Numbered from the stretch's first letter, positions 1 through 5,533 are shown. The stretch: 5,709 nucleotides of DNA from an archaeon (GCA_020052545.1 JAGVOV010000133.1:1-5709); one strand, 5' to 3'. The notes: generated from the letters alone by a model not told the origin. Numbers and translations: made by a program.

Positions 1-3000
1 ACCCTATTACAACGTTGCATTAGTAGCTTATGACTGCAAAGCCAACTGTGCAGAAGGCGAGACCTGGACAGGAACAACATGCCTGACAAACTGCCCGGCT
101 ATGCAGGAGAATACTGCCAACATAGGCTGTGTGACCCAATCAGCGATGAATGTCGTCCTTCAACTGCCTTCAGGCTCATACACGACAGACACAGACAAAT
201 ACTGCGCAGCAGGCTCATGCAGGTTCTGCGCTTCAGGCCTGAACTGGTGCGGTGACGGAGAAAGCGGAGGCGGATGCCTGAATCTGCAGTCCGACAGCAG
301 CAACTGCGGTGCCTGCGGCAACACTTGCAGCGCAGGCTTCACTTGCTCATCTGGCAATTGCGCCGATACCCAAAAGCCGATAAGCAGCGTGACTTCCTTC
401 AGCGACAGTGCAGTCCTCAAGACACAGCCAGGAACATTTTCAGGCTCAGCCTCAGACAACAATGCTTTGAGCAAGGTCGAAGTCAGGCTAAAAGATACAA
501 GTGATGACTTGTACTTCAGCAATTCTTGGTGGCATGAAGATGAAGTCTGGACACAGGCTTCAGGCACGACAACTTGGGGAGTCGGGGCATCATTCGCTCT
601 GACAAACGGCCACACTTATGAGGTATGCTCAAAGGCCACAGACACAGCAACCAACATCCAGTCGCCGTTGTCATGCAAGTCTTTCACATACAATAACTGT
701 GACTTAGGCCAGTCAATATGCGGCACGTCATGTTTTGATCTCACCACAGACAACAGCCATTGCGGCGTCTGCGGCACATCATGCACTTCAGGACAAGGAT
801 GTGTATCTGGAGTCTGTAAGGACCTTTGTCCGGATGGGCAATATTATGGAGATTACGTAGGGTGCTTGGGCACTAATGTTTTGACAGCCAATGTTGTGGC
901 GACAGGATTCGACGTCTTAAATCCGCCGACAGTGACTTACATCAAAGACCCTTCAAAATACTGCCCGGGCTCTTCGAAGATCGATCCAAAATCCTGCTTT
1001 AAATGCATCACCGGCTATAAATACAGCGAGGGCGATTGTGTAGCGGCCGCGACTCTTCAGCCTAACATCTGCGCTGACACAGATACAGGGAACGATATTT
1101 CAGTCAAAGGCACCGTCTCAGGCTATGTCAACAATGGTGCTTACAGCGATTCAGATTCATGCTCAACCAGCAGCCTCGTGCAGGTAGACTGTAGCAATAA
1201 TAATGTAGAGACAACGACAACATCTTCATGCCCTGGCGGAAAGGCTTGCTCTGGCGGCATCTGTTCATGTCCAGCAGGCCAGACAGACTGCAGCGGCGTC
1301 TGCAAAGATCTTAGTTCAGACGCCTCATATTGCGGCGACTGCACCAAATCATGCACCTCCGGTCAAGTTTGCGGCAATGGCGCCTGCGGCGTTTCATGCG
1401 GCAATACAGTATGCCAATCAGGCAAGGTTTGTGATGGCGTCTGCAAATATCCTTGTCCATCAGCTTCTTATGGCGGCGATAGTGCTGGCTGCCAGACGGA
1501 ATGGAACTCTATTGATGGTACAGCCAATGTGGTGATGGCGACAGGGTTTGACATAGCACCACCAGGACCACCACCAAAATATTATTTTGACCACGCTTAT
1601 TATTGCCCTGGCTCAACTTCCAAAATAGGGATTGCATGTATGAAATGCAACTCAGGCTACAAATGGGATGGGACAAGCTGCGTGCCGAGCAACCAGATTG
1701 TGGCCGATATCTGCATAGACTCAGATACTTCAAATGACAAGCATGTGAAAGGCACTGCTTCAGGCAATCTCGATGGGAGCAGTTACTCCAATTCAGACTC
1801 GTGCAGCAATGGCCAGCTGACACAATACAGCTGCAGCGGCGCTTCTCTGACAACAGGCTCGCCGGAAAGTTGCGGCACGAATGAAGTATGCAGCAATGGC
1901 GTCTGTGATTGTGCACCTGGAAAGATTAAAGATGCACCTATAGGGTCTTATGTATGTGTTGATTGTGTTATTGACAGCCAATGCACTGGCGGAACATACA
2001 ATGTCTGCAGCAGCAACCATTGCTGCTCAGCCGGCGTCATTGAGCACTGGAGCAGCGCGAAAAATCAGTGCGTCCAGTGCGAATCAGACGGTGATTGCGG
2101 CGGAAGGACTACATGCAAGACAGATGCTGGCGCAGGCCAATATACATGCCAGTGCCCGGCTAATTCAGCATGGAGCGGGACAACGAACCAGTGCGAGTGC
2201 AGCCCCGGAACTGCCAACTGCGACGGTAACTGGGCTAATGGATGTGAAATGAGCACCGCAACAACAAGCAACTGCGGTGCCTGTGACAATGTATGCGGAG
2301 CAGGGCAGTCGTGCGTCAATGGCATCTGCGGCGGTCAAGCATGCGGAAGTGGAACTTGCACAGCAAGCCAAGTTTGTTCATCAGGGAATTGTTTGGAAAT
2401 ATGCCCTGCAGCAGAATATGCTTCAGCAAATGCCGGATGTTATAATGTAATAACTCCGAAAGGGGACGACGTAACGGCGAAGGTTGTTGCGACAGGCTTT
2501 GATGTCTATGTTCCCCCTGTGGATCCAAGATATACATTAGACCCAAATAAATATTGCTCAGCTGGAATCTGCAAGACATGTAAAAGCGGCTATCTGTTTG
2601 ATGGGGATGAATGTATAAATCAATATAACATCATCTATGATGAATGTGGAGATGATGACTCCTCAAACATAAAAGCTTTCAAAGGAACTGTGGGAGTTGC
2701 AAAAAGTGGAGAGATAACCACCATTACAGATTATTGTAGCAGTGGACAGTTGATACAAGTTGATTGTGAGGGAAGTAATTCAAAGATATTAACAGCAGAA
2801 TCTTGCCCATCAAGCCAAGTTTGTAGTGGTGGCATCTGCACCTGCCCAAGCGGCACAACATTATGCGGAAGCTCTTGTGTGGATACTTCAACTGATTCAA
2901 ACAACTGCGGCGGCTGCGGCAGCTCTTGTGGGGCAGGAAAAACATGCAGTGCAGGCACCTGCCCAACCACAAATGACAATGCAGTAAAGTCGGTCTGTGC

Positions 3001-3820
3001 ATCTCAGAATTGCGACAACAGCCAGACAAACTGCCAGAGCAACGGTGGAACTTACATGGGTGATTCTTATAGATTTTATGATGCTGCCTCAGATTCATAC
3101 ACTGGCAATAATTATTGCTGCGGCGATGACAGTAACGAGAAAGTGAATTATTACGCGGAAAACACTGAAGCTTACGGTTTCGCAAGTTATCCCAATGATA
3201 AATATTGCTGCCCCTATCCTACAGACTGTATCGGCGGCTTCGGCGGCTGCTATAGGACTGGATATTATGATGAATATATACTTCTTTTGACATGCAGGGA
3301 TGGCGTCTGGACAGATCTGCCAGAAGTCACCACGACCACCAGGCCTCAAAAAGGAGATTCCAGGGTGGTTTACGAGCCGAAAGCATGCACTGACAACGAT
3401 GGCGGCATGAACTTCTTTGAGAAAGGCACTGTAAGCAGCAGGCAGCTGATTTCATCACCGAGCGACTATTGCTCAGATGCATCAACCTTGATGGAATACT
3501 ATTGCGTGGAAAATGAACCATCATTCACAAGCTACACATGTCCATCAGGATATAGCTGCAGCGACGGCGCCTGTGTTCCCCAAGATAAGGTTCCGCCGAC
3601 CATAAAAATAAATTCCCCCGTTGACGGCGCATCATACAAGGTCGGCACGAAGATAAATTCGGTGCTTGATATTGATGTAAAGGACAATTCCGGGATTGAG
3701 CCAAGTGTGGATATAGAAGGAAACAAGGTCATCGAGACAGGCGCCAACCCTTACACAATAATCGTGAAAGACGGCAATGGCAACCAGGCCAAGGCCAGCT
3801 TTATTGTATATGGCAGGTAA
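1..3820 (+). CDS. Giant cysteine-rich modular surface protein (5' partial)
   Basis: The reading frame is open from base 2 to the TAA at 3818-3820, so the gene starts upstream of the window. The ATG at 101 is internal, because it lies between two Cys of a repeat copy that begins at base 92. Order of modules (residue 1 = Met at 101): A half-repeat (-2 to 50), Stig1-like (59-87), Ig-like (91-198), Stig1-like (200-239), AB repeat (243-388), Stig1-like (390-429), 4-Cys linker (433-448), AB repeat (452-602), Dickkopf/EGF-like cluster (604-698), Stig1-like (700-743), 4-Cys linker (748-764), AB repeat (768-913), Stig1-like (915-954), CC-pair module (966-1072), B half-repeat (1096-1158), C-terminal Ig-like (1164-1239). 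A hand count gives 119 Cys in residues 1-1239. The composition (Cys, Ser, Thr, Gly, Asn) and Ig folds point to an extracellular, disulfide-bonded adhesin or surface-layer-associated protein. The signal peptide would be upstream and is not seen. No transmembrane helix or sorting motif is visible at the C-terminus. The molecular function is unknown. Confidence 0.93.
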   Translation, partial: PYYNVALVAYDCKANCAEGETWTGTTCLTNCPAMQENTANIGCVTQSAMNVVLQLPSGSYTTDTDKYCAAGSCRFCASGLNWCGDGESGGGCLNLQSDSSNCGACGNTCSAGFTCSSGNCADTQKPISSVTSFSDSAVLKTQPGTFSGSASDNNALSKVEVRLKDTSDDLYFSNSWWHEDEVWTQASGTTTWGVGASFALTNGHTYEVCSKATDTATNIQSPLSCKSFTYNNCDLGQSICGTSCFDLTTDNSHCGVCGTSCTSGQGCVSGVCKDLCPDGQYYGDYVGCLGTNVLTANVVATGFDVLNPPTVTYIKDPSKYCPGSSKIDPKSCFKCITGYKYSEGDCVAAATLQPNICADTDTGNDISVKGTVSGYVNNGAYSDSDSCSTSSLVQVDCSNNNVETTTTSSCPGGKACSGGICSCPAGQTDCSGVCKDLSSDASYCGDCTKSCTSGQVCGNGACGVSCGNTVCQSGKVCDGVCKYPCPSASYGGDSAGCQTEWNSIDGTANVVMATGFDIAPPGPPPKYYFDHAYYCPGSTSKIGIACMKCNSGYKWDGTSCVPSNQIVADICIDSDTSNDKHVKGTASGNLDGSSYSNSDSCSNGQLTQYSCSGASLTTGSPESCGTNEVCSNGVCDCAPGKIKDAPIGSYVCVDCVIDSQCTGGTYNVCSSNHCCSAGVIEHWSSAKNQCVQCESDGDCGGRTTCKTDAGAGQYTCQCPANSAWSGTTNQCECSPGTANCDGNWANGCEMSTATTSNCGACDNVCGAGQSCVNGICGGQACGSGTCTASQVCSSGNCLEICPAAEYASANAGCYNVITPKGDDVTAKVVATGFDVYVPPVDPRYTLDPNKYCSAGICKTCKSGYLFDGDECINQYNIIYDECGDDDSSNIKAFKGTVGVAKSGEITTITDYCSSGQLIQVDCEGSNSKILTAESCPSSQVCSGGICTCPSGTTLCGSSCVDTSTDSNNCGGCGSSCGAGKTCSAGTCPTTNDNAVKSVCASQNCDNSQTNCQSNGGTYMGDSYRFYDAASDSYTGNNYCCGDDSNEKVNYYAENTEAYGFASYPNDKYCCPYPTDCIGGFGGCYRTGYYDEYILLLTCRDGVWTDLPEVTTTTRPQKGDSRVVYEPKACTDNDGGMNFFEKGTVSSRQLISSPSDYCSDASTLMEYYCVENEPSFTSYTCPSGYSCSDGACVPQDKVPPTIKINSPVDGASYKVGTKINSVLDIDVKDNSGIEPSVDIEGNKVIETGANPYTIIVKDGNGNQAKASFIVYGR
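92..250 (+). repeat. A half-repeat, copy R0 (no B half)
   Basis: This is a degenerate first half of the long Cys repeat. It holds six Cys with intervals of 12, 25, 5, 3 and 7 residues; copy R3 has 12, 39, 5, 3 and 11. It opens with CPA like R3 and shares the shape DxxKYCxAGxCxxCxSG. The segment between Cys 2 and Cys 3 is about 14 residues shorter than in R3, and the ATGFD motif is missing. It runs directly into a Stig1-like module, so the B half was lost or never present. Confidence 0.7.
251..361 (+). other. Stig1-like cysteine module 1 (shortened)
   Basis: Residues 51-87 carry Cys at 59, 69, 72, 76, 82 and 87 (intervals 10, 3, 4, 6, 5), with the core SNCGACGNTC. The same intervals recur in all five modules. 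The first two Cys of the full eight-Cys version are absent, leaving six. The NCGACG core is typical of Stig1-like modules known from plant Stig1 proteins and from myxobacterial and archaeal surface proteins. The family match rests on recalled pattern, not a search. Confidence 0.65.
371..694 (+). other. Ig-like domain 1
   Basis: Residues 91-198 have no Cys until 176 and 192. They show the shape of a bacterial/archaeal Ig-like beta-sandwich: GTFSGSASDNNALSKVEVRL near 111-130, then a Trp-rich stretch with TWG near 158-160, then GHTYEVCSKATDTATN near 170-185, then SP. The SGxASD...VEVRL...TYEV...ATD pattern is a recurrent signature of such domains in secreted prokaryotic proteins. The two late Cys are likely to pair with each other. 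It probably acts as a spacer or a binding domain. Confidence 0.65.
698..817 (+). other. Stig1-like cysteine module 2
   Basis: Residues 200-239 hold eight Cys in the pattern C-x6-C-x3-C-x9-C-x2-C-x3-C-x5-C-x4-C, with the core HCGVCGTSC. The spacing is identical to that of modules 3 and 5. The module runs straight into repeat R1. Confidence 0.7.
827..1264 (+). repeat. AB long cysteine repeat, copy R1
   Basis: Residues 243-388 carry twelve Cys. The A half has Cys at 243, 255, 288, 299, 302 and 313 (intervals 12, 33, 11, 3, 11). The B half has Cys at 324, 354, 364, 377, 383 and 388 (30, 10, 13, 6, 5). Shared landmarks are CP at the start, TANVVATGFDV between Cys 2 and 3, KYC before Cys 3, SGY- or TGY-type turns after Cys 5, and KGTV followed by SDSC in B. 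The B half aligns without gaps to those of R2 and R3 (65 residues each); by hand about 30 of 65 positions match R2. Confidence 0.85.
1268..1387 (+). other. Stig1-like cysteine module 3
   Basis: Residues 390-429 hold eight Cys with intervals 7, 4, 10, 3, 4, 6, 5, the same as modules 2 and 5. The fold core is YCGDCTKSC. It is followed by a short 4-Cys linker (Cys 433, 438, 444, 448) that leads into repeat R2. A similar linker precedes R3. Confidence 0.7.
1454..1906 (+). repeat. AB long cysteine repeat, copy R2
   Basis: Residues 452-602 carry twelve Cys with intervals 12, 38, 11, 3, 11 in A, 11 across the junction, and 30, 10, 13, 6, 5 in B. The ATGFD motif carries one extra Met codon (TANVVMATGFDI). 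A short proline run, PPGPPP, follows it. The B half has VKGTASG and SDSC as in R1. Confidence 0.85.
1910..2194 (+). other. Dickkopf/EGF-like cysteine cluster
   Basis: Residues 604-698 contain fourteen Cys, the densest part of the protein. Two similar stretches, CVDCVIDSQC (619-628) and CVQCESDGDC (657-666), share the frame CVxCxxDxxC and so form a two-fold internal repeat. The style resembles the Cys clusters of Dickkopf- and EGF-type domains in secreted proteins, but I cannot name a specific family. This cluster separates R2 from Stig1-like module 4. In the other two AB units the Stig1-like module follows at once. Confidence 0.5.
2198..2329 (+). other. Stig1-like cysteine module 4 (CDGNxxNGCE variant)
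   Basis: Residues 700-743 hold eight Cys with intervals 7, 8, 10, 3, 4, 6, 5. The second interval is 8 rather than 4 because of the insert CDGNWANGCE. The sequence CDGNxxNGCE...NCGAC is, from memory, a very common form in myxobacterial secreted proteins. A 4-Cys linker (748, 753, 759, 764) follows. Confidence 0.7.
2402..2839 (+). repeat. AB long cysteine repeat, copy R3 (AT-richer)
   Basis: Residues 768-913 carry twelve Cys with intervals 12, 39, 5, 3, 11 in A, 11 across the junction, and 30, 10, 13, 6, 5 in B. It has TAKVVATGFDV, DPNKYC, FKGTV and TDYC at the same places as R1 and R2. The DNA is visibly richer in A+T than the other copies: a hand count over 2581-2820 gives about 37% G+C, against about 51% over 1021-1260 in R1. 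Confidence 0.85.
2843..2962 (+). other. Stig1-like cysteine module 5
   Basis: Residues 915-954 hold eight Cys with intervals 7, 4, 10, 3, 4, 6, 5, identical to modules 2 and 3. The core NNCGGCGSSC is the closest of the five to the consensus form. It closes the repeat array. Confidence 0.72.
2996..3316 (+). other. CC-pair cysteine module
   Basis: Residues 966-1072 contain ten Cys, including two adjacent pairs (CCGDD at 1006-1010 and CCPYPTDC at 1036-1043), and end with TCRDGVWTDLP. The stretch is rich in Tyr and Asp. From memory, this CCGDD...CC...TDC...CY...C..G.W.D layout recurs in predicted secreted proteins of Woesearchaeota-like archaea, usually next to B-type modules as here. No function is known to me. 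A Thr-rich linker (TTTT at 1077-1080) follows. Confidence 0.5.
3386..3574 (+). repeat. B half-repeat, copy R4 (no A half)
   Basis: Residues 1096-1158 hold six Cys with intervals 28, 11, 12, 6, 5, against 30, 10, 13, 6, 5 in the B halves of R1-R3. The frame is kept: CxDxDxG, EKGTV, SDYC, L-x3-YC, CPSGYSCSDGAC. No A half precedes it, so B can stand alone as a domain. Confidence 0.75.
3590..3817 (+). other. C-terminal Ig-like domain 2
   Basis: Residues 1164-1239 have no Cys. They begin VPPTIKINSPVDGASYKVG and continue with alternating hydrophobic strands (LDIDVKDNSGI, YTIIVKDGNGNQAKASFIV). The xPPTIxIxSPxDGxxY opening and the DxxGN-type turn before the last strand are typical of Ig-like domains of the Big/CARDB sort. 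It is shorter than domain 1. The chain stops at YGR right after the last strand, with no anchor. Confidence 0.7.
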
Positions 3821-3821
3821 A

Positions 3822-3829
3822 TTTTTAAA
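3822..3829 (+). promoter_or_regulatory. TATA box for the glycosyltransferase gene
   Basis: TTTTTAAA lies just after the stop codon of the preceding gene, and its TTAAA core starts 27 bases before the ATG at 3852. Archaeal TATA boxes are centred about 26-27 bases before the transcription start, so the transcript should begin at or within a few bases of the ATG. No Shine-Dalgarno-like GGAGG or GGTG occurs in the 31-base gap. Confidence 0.65.
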
Positions 3830-3851
3830 CTGAGCATATTCTTTTATTGTC

Positions 3852-4523
3852 ATGAAGGAAGGCAAGAGGATCTCTGTCATAATTCCGACATTGAACGAGG
3901 AGAAGAACCTTGAGATTGTCCTCAGATCAATGCCTCGCTACATAGATGAAGTCATTGTCGTTGACGGCAATTCTACTGATGATACCATAGCTGTGGCAAA
4001 GAGATTCAAAACAAAAGTCATCAAGGATTCTGAGGGCAAAGGCTCTGCCTTGATCAAAGGGATGAAGATTGCCAAAGGGGACATAATAATAACAATGGAC
4101 GCAGATTGCAGCAATTCCGAGAAAGAGCTCCCATTGCTCATAGAAGGGATAAACGTCGGCCATGACATCTGCATGGGCTCACGGTTCATAGCTGGCGGCG
4201 GGACAGCAGACATGCCATTGTACAGGAAGCTGGGCAACAAATTCTTTGTAGGCCTCGTAAACATATTCTGGAACCAGCATTACACTGACTTATGCTATGG
4301 CTACAGGAGCTTCAGGAGAGGCGTCCCTGAAAAGTTAAACTTAAAGAGCAAGAATTTCAGCATTGAGACAGAGATATCGATAAAAGCTGCCAAGAAAGGC
4401 CTTTCAGTCATTGAAGTCCCGAGCTTTGAGAAAAAGAGAGTGCATGGCCAGGGCAAGCTCAGGACTTTCAGCGATGGCTTCCATATAATGAAGAAGATAA
4501 TGGAAGAAGTCATTTTTAAATAG
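3852..4523 (+). CDS. GT2 glycosyltransferase, dolichol-phosphate mannose synthase-like
   Basis: A complete 223-residue GT-A-fold, family 2 glycosyltransferase. The N-terminus ISVIIPTLNEEKNL (7-20) is the nucleotide-sugar-binding start, and EVIVVDGNSTDDT (33-45) has the conserved Asp 38. DAD (83-85) is the DxD metal/nucleotide site, and GSRF (109-112) follows it. TDLCYGYRSFRR (145-156) and IETEISIKAAKKG (171-183) are the acceptor-side and catalytic-region segments of the DPM1/DPG-synthase group, and RVHGQGKLRTFSDG (196-209) matches the basic R..G.SKL-type loop. The likely reaction is transfer of a hexose from a nucleotide sugar to a polyprenyl phosphate on the cytoplasmic face. There is no C-terminal transmembrane segment, so it is a soluble or peripheral form like short DPM1. 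Donor and acceptor cannot be told from sequence. The start is supported by the TATA spacing. Confidence 0.88.
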   Translation: MKEGKRISVIIPTLNEEKNLEIVLRSMPRYIDEVIVVDGNSTDDTIAVAKRFKTKVIKDSEGKGSALIKGMKIAKGDIIITMDADCSNSEKELPLLIEGINVGHDICMGSRFIAGGGTADMPLYRKLGNKFFVGLVNIFWNQHYTDLCYGYRSFRRGVPEKLNLKSKNFSIETEISIKAAKKGLSVIEVPSFEKKRVHGQGKLRTFSDGFHIMKKIMEEVIFK

Positions 4524-4552
4524 TCACTTAGTAGTGGTAAATAATAGAAAAG

Positions 4553-4560
4553 CTTAAATA
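4553..4560 (+). promoter_or_regulatory. TATA box for the 315-residue hypothetical gene
   Basis: CTTAAATA sits with its TTAAA core 29 bases before the ATG at 4583 and 44 before a second in-frame ATG at 4598. The spacing favours the first ATG as start of a leaderless or nearly leaderless mRNA. A second TATA-like string, TTTTTAAATAG, overlaps the preceding stop codon (4513-4523), but it is about 60 bases or more from the ATG. Confidence 0.6.
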
Positions 4561-4569
4561 CTTTGAAGA

Positions 4570-4575
4570 TTTTTT
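4570..4575 (+). terminator. T-run, possible terminator of the glycosyltransferase gene
   Basis: Six T residues followed by CTCCTCT fill the space between the TATA box and the ATG at 4583. Archaeal RNA polymerase releases at U-rich tracts without needing a hairpin, so transcripts from the gene upstream could end here. It lies inside the next promoter region, so it may instead be part of promoter melting or an initiator. Similar but weaker pyrimidine tracts sit before the ATGs at 3852 and 5564. Confidence 0.3.
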
Positions 4576-4582
4576 CTCCTCT

Positions 4583-5530
4583 ATGGGGCTTGATTTTATG
4601 ATAAAGAGGATGCTTGTGGAAGCCAGGCAAGCTTCTGAACTTGGTGATATGGCAGGAGTCGGAAAGAAAAGCCAAGAGATAAAGGGATTTATGGAATCAA
4701 GGTTCCAGGACTATTCTGAAGTGCAGCCAGTAATTGAATCATTCTTCAAGGAGGCTTATGGCTACTCGGCAGAAAATCTTGTCAAGGAAGCATTCAGTTC
4801 TGTGAGACAGATAATGTCAACTAAAGACGTATCTCTAAGAGCCGCTCAGGTAGATGAAAAAGGATTTTGGATAGACAATGAAGGCGCTGTTTACAAGCTT
4901 GAGGATAAAACTTTTGTAATCTCATACCTCTCAAGATTAGTTTTAGGAACACTGGAGTCAAAGCCTGAAAAGATAGTCGCCAGCCAGACATACAGGCTCG
5001 AGAAGGATAGTCTTCTTGACAGGCTTGACGTGATGGCTCTCGAGCATAACAAGGAGACGCTTGTAGCCTCTCTGGTGAAGCAGGATTCGGGCTACAGGGA
5101 AATCGTTTATGATCGGGAATACACACTGGTGTCAACCAAAGATGCCGAAGGAAAGATAGATGCCATTTACCTGCTGAAAAGCAAGGCCCTGACCAGAGTG
5201 GGCTTAAGAGAGGAGCTTTACACAGATGAAGATGGCACTCTTTATGAGGTAAGGCAGCCAAATATCGGCAGAATCGCTTATGCTCTGCAGCGTGCGGCAG
5301 ATGCACCCAATCCGGCTAGAGAGGCCATGGCTTTTTCTATCGCAAGAAAAGGCTATGATGAAAGCAAGATTGATAAAGCCATTGAGCATGCAAAGCTGTC
5401 ATTGATGACATCTGATTATCTTTCAGGCACTTTCATCCCTGATATTGAGAGAAGGAAGGATGAGGCAATCAATGGCAAGAAGCCCATGGCTTTTGTCGCT
5501 CTTATCGGCCCAGAAATAATCCTCAACTAA
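4583..5530 (+). CDS. Hypothetical cysteine-free soluble protein, 315 residues
   Basis: I do not recognise this protein. It has no signal peptide, no membrane segment and no cysteine, in sharp contrast to the gene at the window start. Residues 1-85 are mostly charged and look helical (MIKRMLVEARQASELGDMAG; SQEIKGFMESRF). Residues 90-225 alternate short hydrophobic strands with turns. Two similar hairpins occur, FWIDNEGAVYKLED (95-108) and LYTDEDGTLYEVRQ (212-225), which share the frame D-x-(E/D)-G-x-(V/L)-Y. Residues 228-295 return to helix, including IARKGYDESKIDKAIEHAKL (253-272). The start at 4583 fits the TATA spacing; a second Met at residue 6 (4598) is possible. It is probably a cytoplasmic protein. 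No catalytic motif can be seen. Confidence 0.8.
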   Translation: MGLDFMIKRMLVEARQASELGDMAGVGKKSQEIKGFMESRFQDYSEVQPVIESFFKEAYGYSAENLVKEAFSSVRQIMSTKDVSLRAAQVDEKGFWIDNEGAVYKLEDKTFVISYLSRLVLGTLESKPEKIVASQTYRLEKDSLLDRLDVMALEHNKETLVASLVKQDSGYREIVYDREYTLVSTKDAEGKIDAIYLLKSKALTRVGLREELYTDEDGTLYEVRQPNIGRIAYALQRAADAPNPAREAMAFSIARKGYDESKIDKAIEHAKLSLMTSDYLSGTFIPDIERRKDEAINGKKPMAFVALIGPEIILN

Positions 5531-5533
5531 AGA

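Noticed and set aside
101..103. ATG at 101 as the start of the large gene
   Set aside because: The frame is open back to base 2, and the upstream codons encode Cys-rich sequence that belongs to the same R0 module (first Cys at 92-94). There is no TATA box at the right distance, so the gene begins before the window.
160..615. Minus-strand open frame of about 151 codons opposite the large gene
   Set aside because: It is a shadow of the Cys/Ser/Gly-rich coding strand. The residues look random, with no domain, and there is no promoter. The same holds for the minus-strand frames at 1509-1916, 2724-3185 and 4821-5306.
1950..2252. Plus-strand open frame of 100 codons inside the large gene in another frame
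   Set aside because: The Ala/Ser/Gln-rich translation is what a shifted frame of Cys-rich codons gives. It overlaps strongly supported Cys modules and has no signal of its own.
827..2845. The long repeats as a CRISPR array or mobile-element repeats
   Set aside because: The copies are about 450 bases long, divergent at the DNA level and in-frame coding. They are protein domain duplications, with no short identical repeats or spacers.
4513..4523. TTTTTAAATAG as a promoter for the gene at 4583
   Set aside because: It is about 60 bases or more from the ATG, while CTTAAATA at 4553 has the correct spacing. The string is explained as the last codons of the glycosyltransferase.
4523..4538. Small inverted repeat CACT-TAGT-AGTG after the glycosyltransferase stop
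   Set aside because: The stem is only four pairs plus two possible G-U wobbles and has no T-run directly after it. Too weak to call a hairpin terminator.
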